A stretch of 64,000 nucleotides of DNA. Source: Limosilactobacillus equigenerosi DSM 18793 = JCM 14505 (GTDB taxonomy: Bacteria > Bacillota > Bacilli > Lactobacillales > Lactobacillaceae). Of the stretch, positions 1 to 9,780 are shown piece after piece (the stretch's first letter is position 1; each line of letters starts with the position of its first letter). The position numbers were made by a program, and so were the translations under genes. Location of the stretch: NCBI RefSeq assembly GCF_001311375.1, contig NZ_BBAS01000006.1:1-64000 (forward strand), given 5' to 3'. The notes under the pieces are model-generated. The model saw only the letters and a program-made list of their open reading frames with translations. It did no database searches and was not told the DNA's origin.

Positions 1-70
1 TTATTATTAGCTAAAGTATAATGAACAATTTCTAAACGTTCATTGAAGGTAGGTTCATAACCACACGTAA

Positions 71-130
71 TTGACAAATAAGGGGCCACCTGATTTCCGT
101 TTTGGATTTCAGGTGGTCCCGTTACTATTA
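71..130. repeat. IS66-flank repeat, left copy A (pairs with 6389-6450)
   Basis: This stretch starts TTGACAAATAAG and ends in ACTATTA. It is repeated with mismatches at 6389-6450 in the same orientation. In this copy it contains an inverted repeat, CCACCTGA ... TCAGGTGG, that could act as a terminator for the minus-strand transposase remnant beside it. The paired copies suggest two insertions of related elements on either side of the polyphosphate genes. Confidence 0.7.
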
Positions 131-976
131 TGTGCGAAATAGTGATTGAATATTTTCATTCAACGGCAAAAGGTCTTCGACTTTTGGTAAAACACGTTTA
201 GTGTACTAATCAAAAACGTATTTCAAGTAATCGAAGATTTTCAAATTATTTTGTTTAGCAGTAGCAATAATCGTATAAATTATCAAATTTGCCTTAGCAC
301 CATTTGGAATTTAGCGAACAAGCTATTCTTATGAATTATCGTAGTTGGTCGAATGCTCTGTTCAACGGGATTGTTACTGTAACAAGGATAACCGTTGCAT
401 AGAATAGTTCCGCTAAAATCGTCACCAACAATGTCTTTAATATTTTTTTCCAGACCTAGTTGCAGAATAATGAAACAGAGTAATATTGTGACGATTAAAT
501 TATTGAGTCGACCTAGCGGTCCAAAAGTAACTCATATCTTTGTCGTCTTCCAAAACACGAAAGGGAGTTTCGTCCATATGAATAACGTTTTCTTTTCTTA
601 ATTCATTAACCAATCGATTATAAATTATCTCCATAAACCTAACTGTACCATTAATTACTGCATTAGCCATTGATTTAGTATTTATTGGTAGTCAGGACAT
701 ATTAAATATTGCTTGCTTAATTTATGAAGATCTATAATTTGTTCTAAACTATCCAAATATTCTTGTCGTTTACTAGGTTCGTCCTTTTTATGGTGATGAC
801 GAACCGAACCACACGCATACGTATTTCTTTAACGACTTCGTCGTATTCAATATCTTCTGAAAGTTGATCTAATTTACTATCGCCAAATTTAATCCCTAAC
901 TCATTAGAAACTTGATGATTTTTAATACAGCATTAAGTCGCTCTTCTAATGTGTATTCACTTGTTCGATTAGACAT
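128..976 (-). pseudogene. IS66-family transposase remnant
   Basis: On the minus strand, translation across several frames gives clear IS66 transposase pieces. There is an MSNRTSEY start near 976, a HMDETPFRVLEDDKD segment (the DE catalytic motif region) near 560-600, FHYSATRSGK, and a C-terminal stretch reading NNPVEQSIRP and then NGAKANLIIYTI, typical of the IS66 C-terminus. The remnant is about 850 nt, against roughly 1500 for an intact gene. The segment between the catalytic motif and the C-terminus looks deleted, and there are several frameshifts and stops. It cannot encode an active transposase even if homopolymer errors are allowed for. It marks the left boundary of accessory DNA carrying the polyphosphate genes. 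Confidence 0.75.
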
Positions 977-1093
977 AAAAACTCCCCCTAAAGCAGTTAC
1001 AGAATTTTGTATAATTCCTTGTCTACTTTAAGGGGAGTATACCAAGGCTACTTGCTATTGCTTGATGGTTGACTTAAATATTATCTATCAGTA

Positions 1094-1156
1094 TGACGTA
1101 GAACCTGAATTTTAGGAGGTGTATCATTGAAATTAAATACGTTTCGTTAGGTAGTG
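1094..1156. repeat. IS66-flank repeat, right copy A (pairs with 6574-6637)
   Basis: The stretch beginning TGACGTAGAACCTGAATTTT and ending in GTAGTG recurs with mismatches at 6574-6637, same orientation. With 71-130 it brackets the transposase remnant, so it probably belongs to the element's other end. The 977-1270 interval otherwise shows no gene. An AGGAGGGG ribosome-binding site for the next gene sits at about 1258-1266. Confidence 0.65.
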
Positions 1157-1270
1157 TTTACGATTTTTCAAAGGAATTAATTTTGTTACAAATTCGGGAG
1201 TTAGTCCTAAAATAGGAAATCATAACTAAAACAGCGTTATAATAAAAGAAATTGCATAGGAGGGGAGATT

Positions 1271-2773
1271 ATGGCAGAAAAATTAACGGCATTTTTTATT
1301 TATCTGCTACAGATTTGCGAATGCAATTAATTGATTTAAAACATCAAATGATATTTGAAAGTTTAACTTCGGCGCCGTTTACGACAATTGCTGATTATCA
1401 AAACGAGTTACCAAAAATTATATCTACAATTAAGGCTGGACAACAGTTGATGGCTGATTATGGCGTAAGCGATTATAATTTTTGGTGGAATTATCAAAAA
1501 ATAAATTTAATCGAAGCTACATATATTTGCGACCAAATCAAAACGAAAACTGGGTTATGTGTAGAATTACTTGACCTACAACAAGTTGCTTATCTCCAAG
1601 CAACTGCAGCGTTAAATCTATTACAGCATACCAATCAAATCACGACGCCAACAGTTTTTTTTGATGGGTTTAGAGTCACAATCGATAACCTTAGCTAAGT
1701 TCGTACAACGTGAATTAGTACGAACGTGGAGAGTTGATATTAGTCGTGAGGAATTAGAGGCAATTATTGATTCAATGTCTAATTCTGCAATTAATCCATT
1801 GGAAGTGATTCTTGATTATTTACAAACGAAATTGGAATATTTACGTGTTGAATTAATTAGTCAAACATCGGCTAGTTTACTAATTCAAGGAGCTGATACC
1901 TTGAATCAAACTTTTTTACAGGCAGATGAGCAACTTAAACAAATTACATTCGATAAATTACAAACATGTTATCAAGACGTCACTGGTGAACCAAATCAGT
2001 ATTTAATTGACAAATATCATATTACAGATGGTTACGTAAATTATTTCTTTTTTGGTGTAGTTTTAATTCATCAAATTTTTCAATATATCCAACCTGCCCA
2101 GCTTTTTGTTACTCGAGACGGGTTAACAGAGGGATTGATGCTTGAACAATCGAAACAACAAGGTTTAATTAAAAGTAATTACGAACAGATTATCATGACT
2201 GTTGTAATTAATATGGCTGAACGTTATCACACTAATTTAGACCATGCTAGTCAAGTAGCCAAATTCGCTACGCACTTATTTCGGCAACTGAAAAAAAATT
2301 GCATCGGTTGCCAGCGCGGGATGAGTTACTATTACAAATCGCGTGTTATACAAGTGATATTGGAAACTTTATTAGCGCTAGTCACCATTATGATCATTCA
2401 GCCTATATTTTGGAAGCTAATCCGATTATTGGTCTATCAAATGAAGAAAATCAGATTATAACGGAAATGTCACGATACCATAGTTCAAAATCACCAGCAG
2501 CACAACAATATCATTATCGACATCTAGATAATGATATTCAATTAACTATTGCTAAATTAGTGGCAATCATTAGATTAGCAGACGCACTTGATGATTCTCA
2601 TCAACAAAAAAATTGATAATATAAGTGTTTCTTTACAGGATATGCAATTAATTATTACTGTTAAAAGTAATCAAGATTTGACGTTAGAACAATGGTCGTT
2701 TGAACATAAAGCTAAATTTTTCCAAGAAGTTTATGGCATTCAAGCAATTTTAAAACAACAGAGGTCAAAATGA
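1271..2773 (+). CDS. Ppx/GppA-like protein with degenerate active sites
   Basis: This reads as one protein of about 500 residues when single-base indels in homopolymers are repaired: an A run near 1279, a T run near 1655, and A runs near 2290 and 2605. The start ATG at 1271 follows AGGAGGGG. The fold is that of exopolyphosphatase/guanosine pentaphosphatase, with an N-terminal ASKHA-like half and a C-terminal HD-like half ending in [14 protein letters not shown], typical of long Ppx proteins. The usual N-terminal phosphate loop (IDLGSNS) is replaced by LSATDLR, and the HD motif of the C-terminal half reads TSDIG instead of HDIG, so both catalytic signatures are altered. It overlaps ppk by ATGA and heads the ppx-ppk-ppx operon. 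A regulatory or scaffold role is inferred. Confidence 0.7.
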
Positions 2774-4917
2774 TGACAGAAAATTTTGATAAACCAGCAT
2801 ATTATACAAATCGAGAATTGAGTTGGATTGATTTTAATAACCGTTGTTTGCAAGAAGCACGTGACACAAGTAATCCTTTGTTGGAGCGAGTAAATTTTTT
2901 TGGGGATTACGCAAAGTAATGTTGACGAATTTTTCATGGTTCGGGTGGCTTCGTTGACAAAATTATCCGATGCTGGAATAACAACAATGGATATGAGCGG
3001 AATGACACCGAAAGAACAATTGACAGCGATTAATGAAGCTGAACATATGGCGGTGAAGAAACGATATAATACGTATAAGAATCAATTAATCCCGTTGTTA
3101 TCTGCAGCAGGAATTGAGCTTAAATCAATGGGTAAGTTAACGGATAAGCAAGTGGATTTCATTACGCGATATTTTGATGATGAAATTTATCCAATTTTAA
3201 CACCAATGGCGGATGATTCATCCCGGCCCTTCCCGTTTATTAGTAATAATTCGTTGAATATTAGTGTTTTACTAAAAGATGAGCATAATAAAAATTTATA
3301 TGCAAGTGTTCGGGTGCCGACCGGAGTCACAGATCGAATTATTAAGTTACCAACTGAAGTGAATAGTTTTATTTTGTTAGAAGATGTCGTTATGGCCTTC
3401 TTACCAAAACTCTTCCCTGGTTATACAATCAAACATACGCTAGTATTTCGGGTAATTAGGGACATGGATTTAGATATTGCTGAACGAGATGCTTCGGACG
3501 TATTGCTAGCAGTTAAAGATCAATTAAAGGCACGCGAACATGGTAAGGTGGTTCGTTTAGAAATAGCGGGGAGCTTGACTAGTAAACTAAGTCGGCGGTT
3601 GGTTAAAAAGTTACAAGTTGCTGAAGAAAGTATTTATGAAATTAATGGGCCGATTGATTTAACCTTTTTGAAAAAAATTACCAGGGTTAATTGAGGCTCA
3701 TGATGAGTTAAAATATGAACCGTTTAAAGGGTATCAATTACCGGCCCTTAATCGTCATCATGATATTTTTGCAGCAATTCGAGATCGTGACTATTTATTA
3801 CAACATCCATATGATTCATTTGATAGTGTAGTTAATTTCATTCATCAAGCGGCTGTGGATGATCAAGTTCTAGCGATAAAAATGACATTGTACCGGGTTT
3901 CTAAACATTCACCGATTGTTCATAATCTTGGGGTAGCAGCTCAAAATGGGAAACAAGTGACGGTATTAGTTGAAGTTAAAGCCCGCTTTGATGAGGATAA
4001 TAATGTTTACTGGGCCAAACAATTAGAAAAGATGGGTTGCCATGTAATTTATGGATTAATTGGTTTGAAAACTCATTCAAAAATTACTTTAGTAATTCGC
4101 CGTGATGAAGACGGAATCCGTCGATATGTTCATTTAGGTACAGGAAATTATAATGATTCGACCGCTCGTTTCTATACGGATATGGGACTGTTGACATGTA
4201 ATCGAGAAATTGGAAGTGATGCATCAAAGCTTTTTAACACGTTGTCTGGTTACGCAACGAATCAACGGATGCACCAACTTTATCGGTCACCACATCAAAT
4301 TCGTGAAGTGATTACCGATAAAATTAATAAAGAAATTCAAAATGCACAAGCAGGTCATCCAGCGCTAATTGAAATGAAAATGAATTCGTTATCTGATAAA
4401 GGAATAATTGCCAAATTATATGAAGCAAGTGTTGCTGGCGTTCACGTGCATTTATTAGTGCGGGGAATTTGTTGTTTACGGACGGATATTCCAGGAATTA
4501 GTGACCATATTCAAGTTCATTCAATTGTGGGACGTTATTTAGAGCATAGCCGAATTTATCACTTTTTTTAATAATGGTAAGGATGATGTTTATTTATCTA
4601 GTGCGGATATGATGACTAGAAATTTAAATCGACGAGTCGAAATTTTATTTCCAATTTTAGAAAACGATTTGCACGATCGAGTGTTATCAATGTTTTATAC
4701 GTTGTGGAATGATAATGTTAAGACACGAATTTTACATGACCAAAAATATCGGCGAATTAATCGACGAAATCAGGCACCTAGGTCTGCCCAACATATTTTT
4801 ATGCTAGAAGCTAATGAAGCTAAGCAACGAGATCAAGCATATAAGGTGCAACAGCAAACTCAAACCTTTAAGCCATTAACAAATCATAATCAAACCAATT
4901 TTTTTGGAGGAAAGTGA
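2770..4917 (+). CDS. ppk: Polyphosphate kinase 1
   Basis: PPK1 makes inorganic polyphosphate from ATP reversibly at the membrane. Repaired length is about 715 residues, normal for the family. The N-terminal domain begins with [12 protein letters not shown], followed by [17 protein letters not shown]. The catalytic phospholipase-D-like region carries [21 protein letters not shown] (the autophosphorylated histidine region) and [10 protein letters not shown] (second conserved histidine). Three extra bases in homopolymers, near 2896 (T run), 3677 (A run) and 4564 (T run), break the frame and read as sequencing errors. The start overlaps the end of the upstream ppx-like gene and its stop overlaps the next ppx start (TGATG), indicating translational coupling in a three-gene operon. 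Confidence 0.93.
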
Positions 4918-5862
4918 TGAGTAATTTTGTAGTTATTGACCTTGGTTCTAACTCAGTTCGACTTCGAATTAACCATCTCCATGCGAATGGGACGTTTTAT
5001 TTAACCCACCAAGCAAAGGAATTTGTTCGTTTATCGGAAAATATGGGTCCTGAAAAGACTCTTAAAGAAGTACCAATTAAGCGGACATTGGCCGCATTAC
5101 TAAAATTTAAAATGATTTATGAGGAACTACCAGACTGTCATGTTGTAGCTGTAGCAACAGCGGCAGTACGGCAAGCAACTAATCAGGCTGATTTTTTAAT
5201 ACGTGTTAAAGATGAAGTAGGTCTTAAATTGCGAATTTTAACGGGCGATGAAGAGGCGTATCTTGATTATTTAGGAGTTAGCAATACACTTCCTATCTCT
5301 AAGGGTTTGATTATGGATACTGGTGGGGCAAGTACTGAATTAATTGATGTGAAACATGGTAAAATGAAGCATCGTATTAGCATTCCTTGGGGATCAGTAA
5401 ATTTAAGCCAAACCTTTAAATTGAATGACCAAATATCCGCATCTGATTTATTTCGGGCAATGAATCAAGTAAGTGCATCATTTGCACAAGTTGGGTGGAT
5501 AAATCATGATATAAAAGGGCCATTAATCGTCATTGGTGGAAGCAACCGAACCATTGCCAAAATTAGGCGGCGTCAATTAACCACTGTAAATAGTGAACTA
5601 TTAGAATTGCACGGGATGCATTTACCAAAACAGGAAATTTTTGATATCATGGCGCATGGGTTGTCTTTAAATCAATCGCAGAGAAAAAAATATCCCAGGA
5701 TTAGCTAAAGTTAGGGCGGATGTCATTATAGGTGGTTGGATTCCATTAATGGTTATTTTGCAAGAATTAAAATTACCAGAAGTAATCTTTTCTAATCATG
5801 GATTACGCGAAGGATTATTATATGAATTTTTACAGTCAAAGGAGAAAATTAAGCGTGATTAA
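4917..5862 (+). CDS. ppx: Exopolyphosphatase, short form (Ppx/GppA)
   Basis: This protein of about 315 residues corresponds to the N-terminal ASKHA catalytic half of exopolyphosphatases, which release phosphate from polyphosphate chains. Intact motifs are VVIDLGSNSVRLRI (phosphate-1 loop), VVAVATAAVRQATN, LTGDEEAYLDYLGV and GLIMDTGGASTELIDV (phosphate-2). There is no HD half, unlike the degenerate Ppx-like protein upstream. One extra A near 5685 shifts the frame, and the repaired C-terminus includes IIGGWIPLM and FSNHGLREGLLYEFL. The start overlaps the ppk stop and follows TTGGAGGAAAG. Production and removal of polyphosphate are encoded in one operon, as in other lactobacilli. Confidence 0.88.
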
Positions 5863-5894
5863 ATCTGAACATTCTGATGGTAATTTAAATTAAT

Positions 5895-6345
5895 ATCTAC
5901 AACAGTGGTGAATTTTAAACGGCCAATGTCAGTTGATTTAAGTCATGTTTTTGTGGCGTGTCAATCAACAATTACTGGTATGTGGGGAGATTGGTATTTT
6001 TAATCGATCGTACTATTAAGATGTGCTAGTTTACATATGTACATCCTAAAATTTTATTGGATGAACATTTACCCAATCTTCATTCTCTAGATGATATAAA
6101 TAAAGATTTTTATATTATACGTTATCAAGATATCCGGAATTACGAAGAATATTTAAATCATTGTGGTTATCAAATAATTAAAGTTTTTCCACATTTTAAA
6201 GGAAGAATAAAAGCAACGATTCTTAAATCGAGTAATTTTTGCTAAAATAATTCGGCTACGATTGGAAAATTTAAATTTGGAATATCCACAAATTGAATAA
6301 TTGGATAATCGAGCTATTCAAGAAGAAACTAAAAAAAATTATAGA
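5895..6345 (+). pseudogene. Decayed polyphosphate kinase 2 copy
   Basis: Pieces of a PPK2 protein can be read in shifting frames: VNFKRPMSVDLSH, then GIFNRSYY, then HPKILLDEHLPNLHSL followed by YQDIRNYEEYLNHCGY. They match the ppk2 gene at 7910-8789 piece by piece (GIFNRSYYEDVL, HPEILLNENLPG, YQDIQNYENYLNHAGY). The start and nucleotide-binding segment are missing and many stops interrupt it, more than the homopolymer pattern seen elsewhere. I read it as a genuine dead paralogue, in the opposite orientation to the better-preserved copy. Confidence 0.75.
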
Positions 6346-6388
6346 ATAATAATCAGTAATAACGTAAGTACATCATAATTACATGTGG

Positions 6389-6450
6389 TTGACAAATAAG
6401 AATCCAGCTGATTTCTAGTTTTGGATTTCAGGTGAGCCACTTAACTATTA
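6389..6450. repeat. IS66-flank repeat, left copy B
   Basis: Same orientation as 71-130 and clearly homologous to it (GACAAATAAG, GATTTC, TTTTGGATTTCAGGTG, TTAACTATTA). In this copy the inverted repeat is damaged. No transposase sequence follows. A short hairpin-rich insert and then the right-end repeat follow directly, so this is an internally deleted relic. Confidence 0.65.
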
Positions 6451-6459
6451 CAAAAAAAA

Positions 6460-6571
6460 CCTGTTGGTGGATTGCCAAAAGTGGTAATCTACTAACAGGT
6501 TTTTGGCTTATGGCACAAAAGGATCAGAAGCCAAAAACCTCTAATCCTCGATATTAAGGTCTACCAACAGG
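6460..6571. mobile_element. Possible MITE-like insert with terminal inverted repeats
   Basis: The ends are CCTGTTGGTGGA and TCTACCAACAGG, inverted repeats matching at 11 of 12 positions. The inside folds into two hairpins: AACCTGTT ... AACAGGTT (6458-6502), and TTTTTGGCTT ... AAGCCAAAAA, ending near 6538. No coding capacity is visible. It sits between the two IS66-associated repeat blocks. A terminator pair from an old gene is an alternative. No target-site duplication was identified. Confidence 0.4.
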
Positions 6572-6573
6572 AT

Positions 6574-6637
6574 TTGACATAGACCTTGAATTTTAGAAGG
6601 TGCATAATTCAAATTAAATACGATTCGTTGGGAAGTG
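6574..6637. repeat. IS66-flank repeat, right copy B
   Basis: Homologue of 1094-1156 in the same orientation, including CTTGAATTTTAGAAGGTG and AAATTAAATACGATTCGTT. Together with 6389-6450 it frames the small insert and closes the repeat-bracketed block that carries the ppx-ppk-ppx operon. Confidence 0.65.
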
Positions 6638-6686
6638 CTTACCTTATAACATTTGTACATTCTTATTTTATGGGCGGTTGTGATTT

Positions 6687-7834
6687 CTAATGAATAATCA
6701 AGTAGTAACAGTAAAAGGAAATTAGAAGAATAAAATTATAAAATGAGAAGTACTTAATGAACATTCCTTTTGTATCTGGATATTTGGCACCTAATAACTG
6801 GTAAGTGATTAAACTTGCCATTGATGCAATTAGGGTCCCCATTCCACCAATGTTAGTCCCAATTAGTATGCCAGTTCCGTTCATCGTAAATTTAGAAATT
6901 AGAATCGCTGCTGGTACGTTACTAGTTACTTGACTGGTTAATATGGATGCTAAAACTTCATGTTGTCTAATTGAATTTCTGATGACCGATTCAAGTAAGT
7001 GAATATTGCTAATATTACCAACAAAAATGAAGAAAAAAAATAAAGGTAAATAAGAGAATATAATTAACTTTTTTTAAAGCTTTAATATCTAATATGCATG
7101 TTATTGCTAGCACGATAATAGTCGCAATTCGGTAATCAATTAGTCGTGCAACGGATGCGATTGCAATTGCGAAAAGAATTAAGAAGATAATTAACTTATG
7201 AATTCCGGCGGTGGATGAATGTGGTTCTGGAAGATTGTTAATTTTATGATCTTCAATACTATTATCATAGTTAATAAAGCTAACTAAAATAATTAGAATG
7301 ATAATTCCAGGGATAGCAAAGGGAAGCATTGTTGAGAAAAAGTGCAGCATTGACATGTTAAAAAAAGAGTATAAATACATATTTTGGGGGCTACCAAATG
7401 GCATACACATTCCACCAAAGTTTGCTGCCAATGATTCAATTACTAATGTAATTACTAATAATTTCTTTTGTTCGCGTTTCATTTCGGTAGCTTCAGATGA
7501 AAAATGATAATCGTTAACGGTACGAGGGTGATTAATGTAATATCATTAGTTAGGAACATAGCCAAAAAGAAGCTCATTAGGACCAGTACAATAGCAACGC
7601 TTTTTTTTCATTTTTAACCTTTGTTAAAAGATAATTACTCATTTTATCAAAAATACCTAATCGGCGTAGTCCAGAGATTACACACATAAATGAAAATAAA
7701 AGCATGATGGTTCGATAATCAATATATGATAGATATCTTTTGCTGGGGGGAGTGATAAAACATGACAAGATAGCTAAAATGAAAGAAATGCTTAGGACTA
7801 CTTGTTTTTTGCAAAATGTTAAAATATGATTCAT
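6687..7834 (-). CDS. ArsB/NhaD/SLC13-superfamily permease, broken frame
   Basis: Three adjacent minus-strand pieces form one polytopic membrane protein of about 380 residues if frameshifts near 7600-7480 and 7010-6890 are repaired. The N-terminal part has a hydrophobic MNHILTFCKKQVVLSISFIL start and a YRTIMLLFSFMCVISGL segment. The middle has the signature ESLAANFGGMCMPFGSPQNM. The C-terminal part has IGTNIGGMGTLIASMASL, the second copy of the conserved hairpin motif in ion-transporter-superfamily permeases. The substrate (arsenite, citrate or dicarboxylate, or sodium/proton exchange) cannot be decided. It lies tail-to-tail with the ppx operon region and just downstream of ppk2 on the same strand. 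Breaks here are larger than a single base and could be real decay. Confidence 0.6.
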
Positions 7835-7909
7835 GAAAATCTCCTAATTAAAAAGAGTCTAGCTAGATTAGCCAGACCCAGTCATAAATGGTTACAAGTC
7901 AAAGATAAG

Positions 7910-8789
7910 TTAATGTTTATCTTCCTTCTTTAACTCTTTAGTGGCTGCCTTTAATTTGGCATTGTCTTCCTTAGCAATTTCTGGGAAGGCGAGAGGAAGT
8001 TGTTCAAGTCGTTCGCGAATAATGGTTGCTGCAATTGCTCGTGAATTCCATTTATCATCTGCTGGAATAACGTACCAAGGATTTTCCTCAGTAGCTGTAG
8101 CATTAATTGCACGTTGATAAGCATCGATATACTGATTAAAAAAAATTTATGTTCATGAACATCTGAAGCTGAGAACTTCCATTGTTTGTCTGGTGTATTT
8201 ATTCGATCGAGGAATCGTTGCAGTTGTTCTTCTTTTGAAATGTGCAAGAAAATTTTAATTACAACATAACCAGCATGATTTAAGTAATTTTCATAATTTT
8301 GGATATCTTGATACCGATATTCGTAAAACTCCTCATTTAAATCTTTTAAATTGTTAATTCCCGGAAGATTTTCATTGAGAAGAATTTCTGGGTGAACTCG
8401 TGAAATTAAAACATCTTCATAGTAAGAGCGGTTAAAAATTCCTAACATTCCACGTGGGGGAAGTTGTTGGTTGATTCGCCATAAGAAATCATGATCTAAA
8501 TCAATAGAACTTGGTTGTTTAAAATTAACAACATCAAACCAAGCGGGGTTTAATCCCGAAAAGGTATGTGCAATTAAACTATCCTTACCGGCAGCATCAA
8601 GAGCTTGTAAGACAATTACGACCCCATATTTATGTTGAGCATACAACATTGGTTGTAATTTAGAAATCATTTTACGTTCTTTTTTTAACGATTTCTTTGG
8701 CCTTTTTTTAGTGATAAAGGTTGATCTATTTTAGTTGGAGTATCAGCTAATTTTAAATCTCCTTTAACAAATTTATATTGCTCTTCCAT
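7910..8789 (-). CDS. Polyphosphate kinase 2 family (polyP:NDP/AMP phosphotransferase)
   Basis: PPK2 enzymes use polyphosphate to phosphorylate nucleotides. The repaired protein is about 293 residues, starting at 8789 after GGAGGT. Motifs are VIVLQALDAAGKDSLI (Walker A-type), VVNFKQPSS, RGMLGIFNRSYYEDVL and RVHPEILL (lid and catalytic region), YRYQDIQNYENYLNH, and KWNSRAIAAT near the C-terminus. Two missing bases, in an A run near 8697 and a T run near 8145, break the frame and look like sequencing error. The gene completes a local polyphosphate module with the ppx-ppk-ppx operon, on the opposite strand and separated by the permease. Whether it favours AMP, ADP or GDP cannot be told. Confidence 0.85.
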
Positions 8790-9076
8790 TTTAAGTACCT
8801 CCATTTGTTGATTATTATAACGCGGGTATTATACAAAGCAAGAATTTTTAGTAAATTAAAATATCAGATTTAGTAGATATATTAAGGGAAACGATTGAAA
8901 TTATCATTTAGTATAATCGAGTTATTAATATTCAAATTTATAAATGTAGTTAATATGTATAATACATGGTAAACTTATATTTTGATTGGATAATTATTAT
9001 AACTATTCCCGCTAGGTTAAAGGAATATGATAAAATAAACAATGATTTAATTATTAGTGTGAAGGAGTATGACCAA
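8790..9076 (+). promoter_or_regulatory. Divergent intergenic region with probable promoter for the two-component system
   Basis: This 287-bp AT-rich gap separates ppk2 (minus) and the response regulator (plus). A TATAAT box lies at 8958-8963, without a good -35. A second AT-rich candidate, TATGATAAAATA, lies near 9026. The response regulator start at 9077 is preceded by GAAGGAG. No operator repeat stands out. Confidence 0.35.
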
Positions 9077-9763
9077 ATGAGTCGAGTATTAATTGTTGAA
9101 GATGAAGAGAACTTAGCTCACTTCGTCGAATTAGAATTAAAACACGAAGGTTATGAAACTAAAGTGGCCTTAAATGGGCGGTTAGGGTTAGAAGCCGCCT
9201 TAAATGAAGACTATGATGTTATCTTATTAGATTTGATGTTGCCGGAATTGAATGGTTTGGAAGTCGCACGGCGGGTGCGGGAAGCGAAGAATACGCCAAT
9301 TATCATTATGACGGCGCGGGATTCAGTGATTGATCGGGTCTCTGGTCTTGATCACGGGGCTGATGACTACATCGTGAAGCCATTTGCCATTGAAGAATTA
9401 CTGGCCCGGGTCCGGGCGCTCTTACGGCGGATTAGCATTGAAGAAGACCAAGCAGGTGATCACCAAACCAAGGTGACTTATAAGGACTTAGTCATTGAAA
9501 AGGAAAACCGGATTGTGCGGCGTGATGATGAAGTGATTAATTTGACCAAGCGGGAATATGAATTATTGCTCATCTTGATGGAAAACATTAATGTCGTGAT
9601 GTCCCGGAAGGAATTGTTGAGTCAAGTTTGGGGCTATGATGCTGATGGGGAAACGAATGTCGTTGATGTCTACATCCGTTACTTGCGGAATAAGATTGAC
9701 CGGCCCGGCGACCCTAGTTACATTCAAACTGTGCGCGGGACTGGGTACGTTATTCGTTCCTAA
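9077..9763 (+). CDS. OmpR-family response regulator, CovR/LisR/ArlR-like
   Basis: This 228-residue two-domain regulator starts at 9077 rather than upstream because of GAAGGAG spacing and the receiver start MSRVLIVEDEEN. The receiver domain (about 1-120) has the acidic pair DEE, the phosphoacceptor aspartate in VILLDLMLPELNG, a conserved threonine in IIMTARD and lysine in IVKPF. The winged-helix DNA-binding domain (about 135-228) ends with NVVDVYIRYLRNKI and VRGTGYVIRS. Sequence style matches the CovR/LisR/ArlR branch, which controls envelope and virulence or stress genes. It is followed 17 bases later by its sensor kinase. Codons are markedly GC-richer than in the preceding 9 kb, marking entry into core DNA. 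Confidence 0.9.
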   Translation: MSRVLIVEDEENLAHFVELELKHEGYETKVALNGRLGLEAALNEDYDVILLDLMLPELNGLEVARRVREAKNTPIIIMTARDSVIDRVSGLDHGADDYIVKPFAIEELLARVRALLRRISIEEDQAGDHQTKVTYKDLVIEKENRIVRRDDEVINLTKREYELLLILMENINVVMSRKELLSQVWGYDADGETNVVDVYIRYLRNKIDRPGDPSYIQTVRGTGYVIRS

Positions 9764-9780
9764 GTTAGTAGGTGACCGCA

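Noticed and set aside
395-601. Short plus-strand open frame in the IS66 remnant
   Set aside because: It is the antisense of the transposase pieces, has no ribosome-binding site and matches nothing.
2590-5700. Genuine pseudogene decay of ppk and ppx
   Set aside because: All breaks are single-base changes in homopolymers with otherwise intact, well-conserved reading frames and overlaps.
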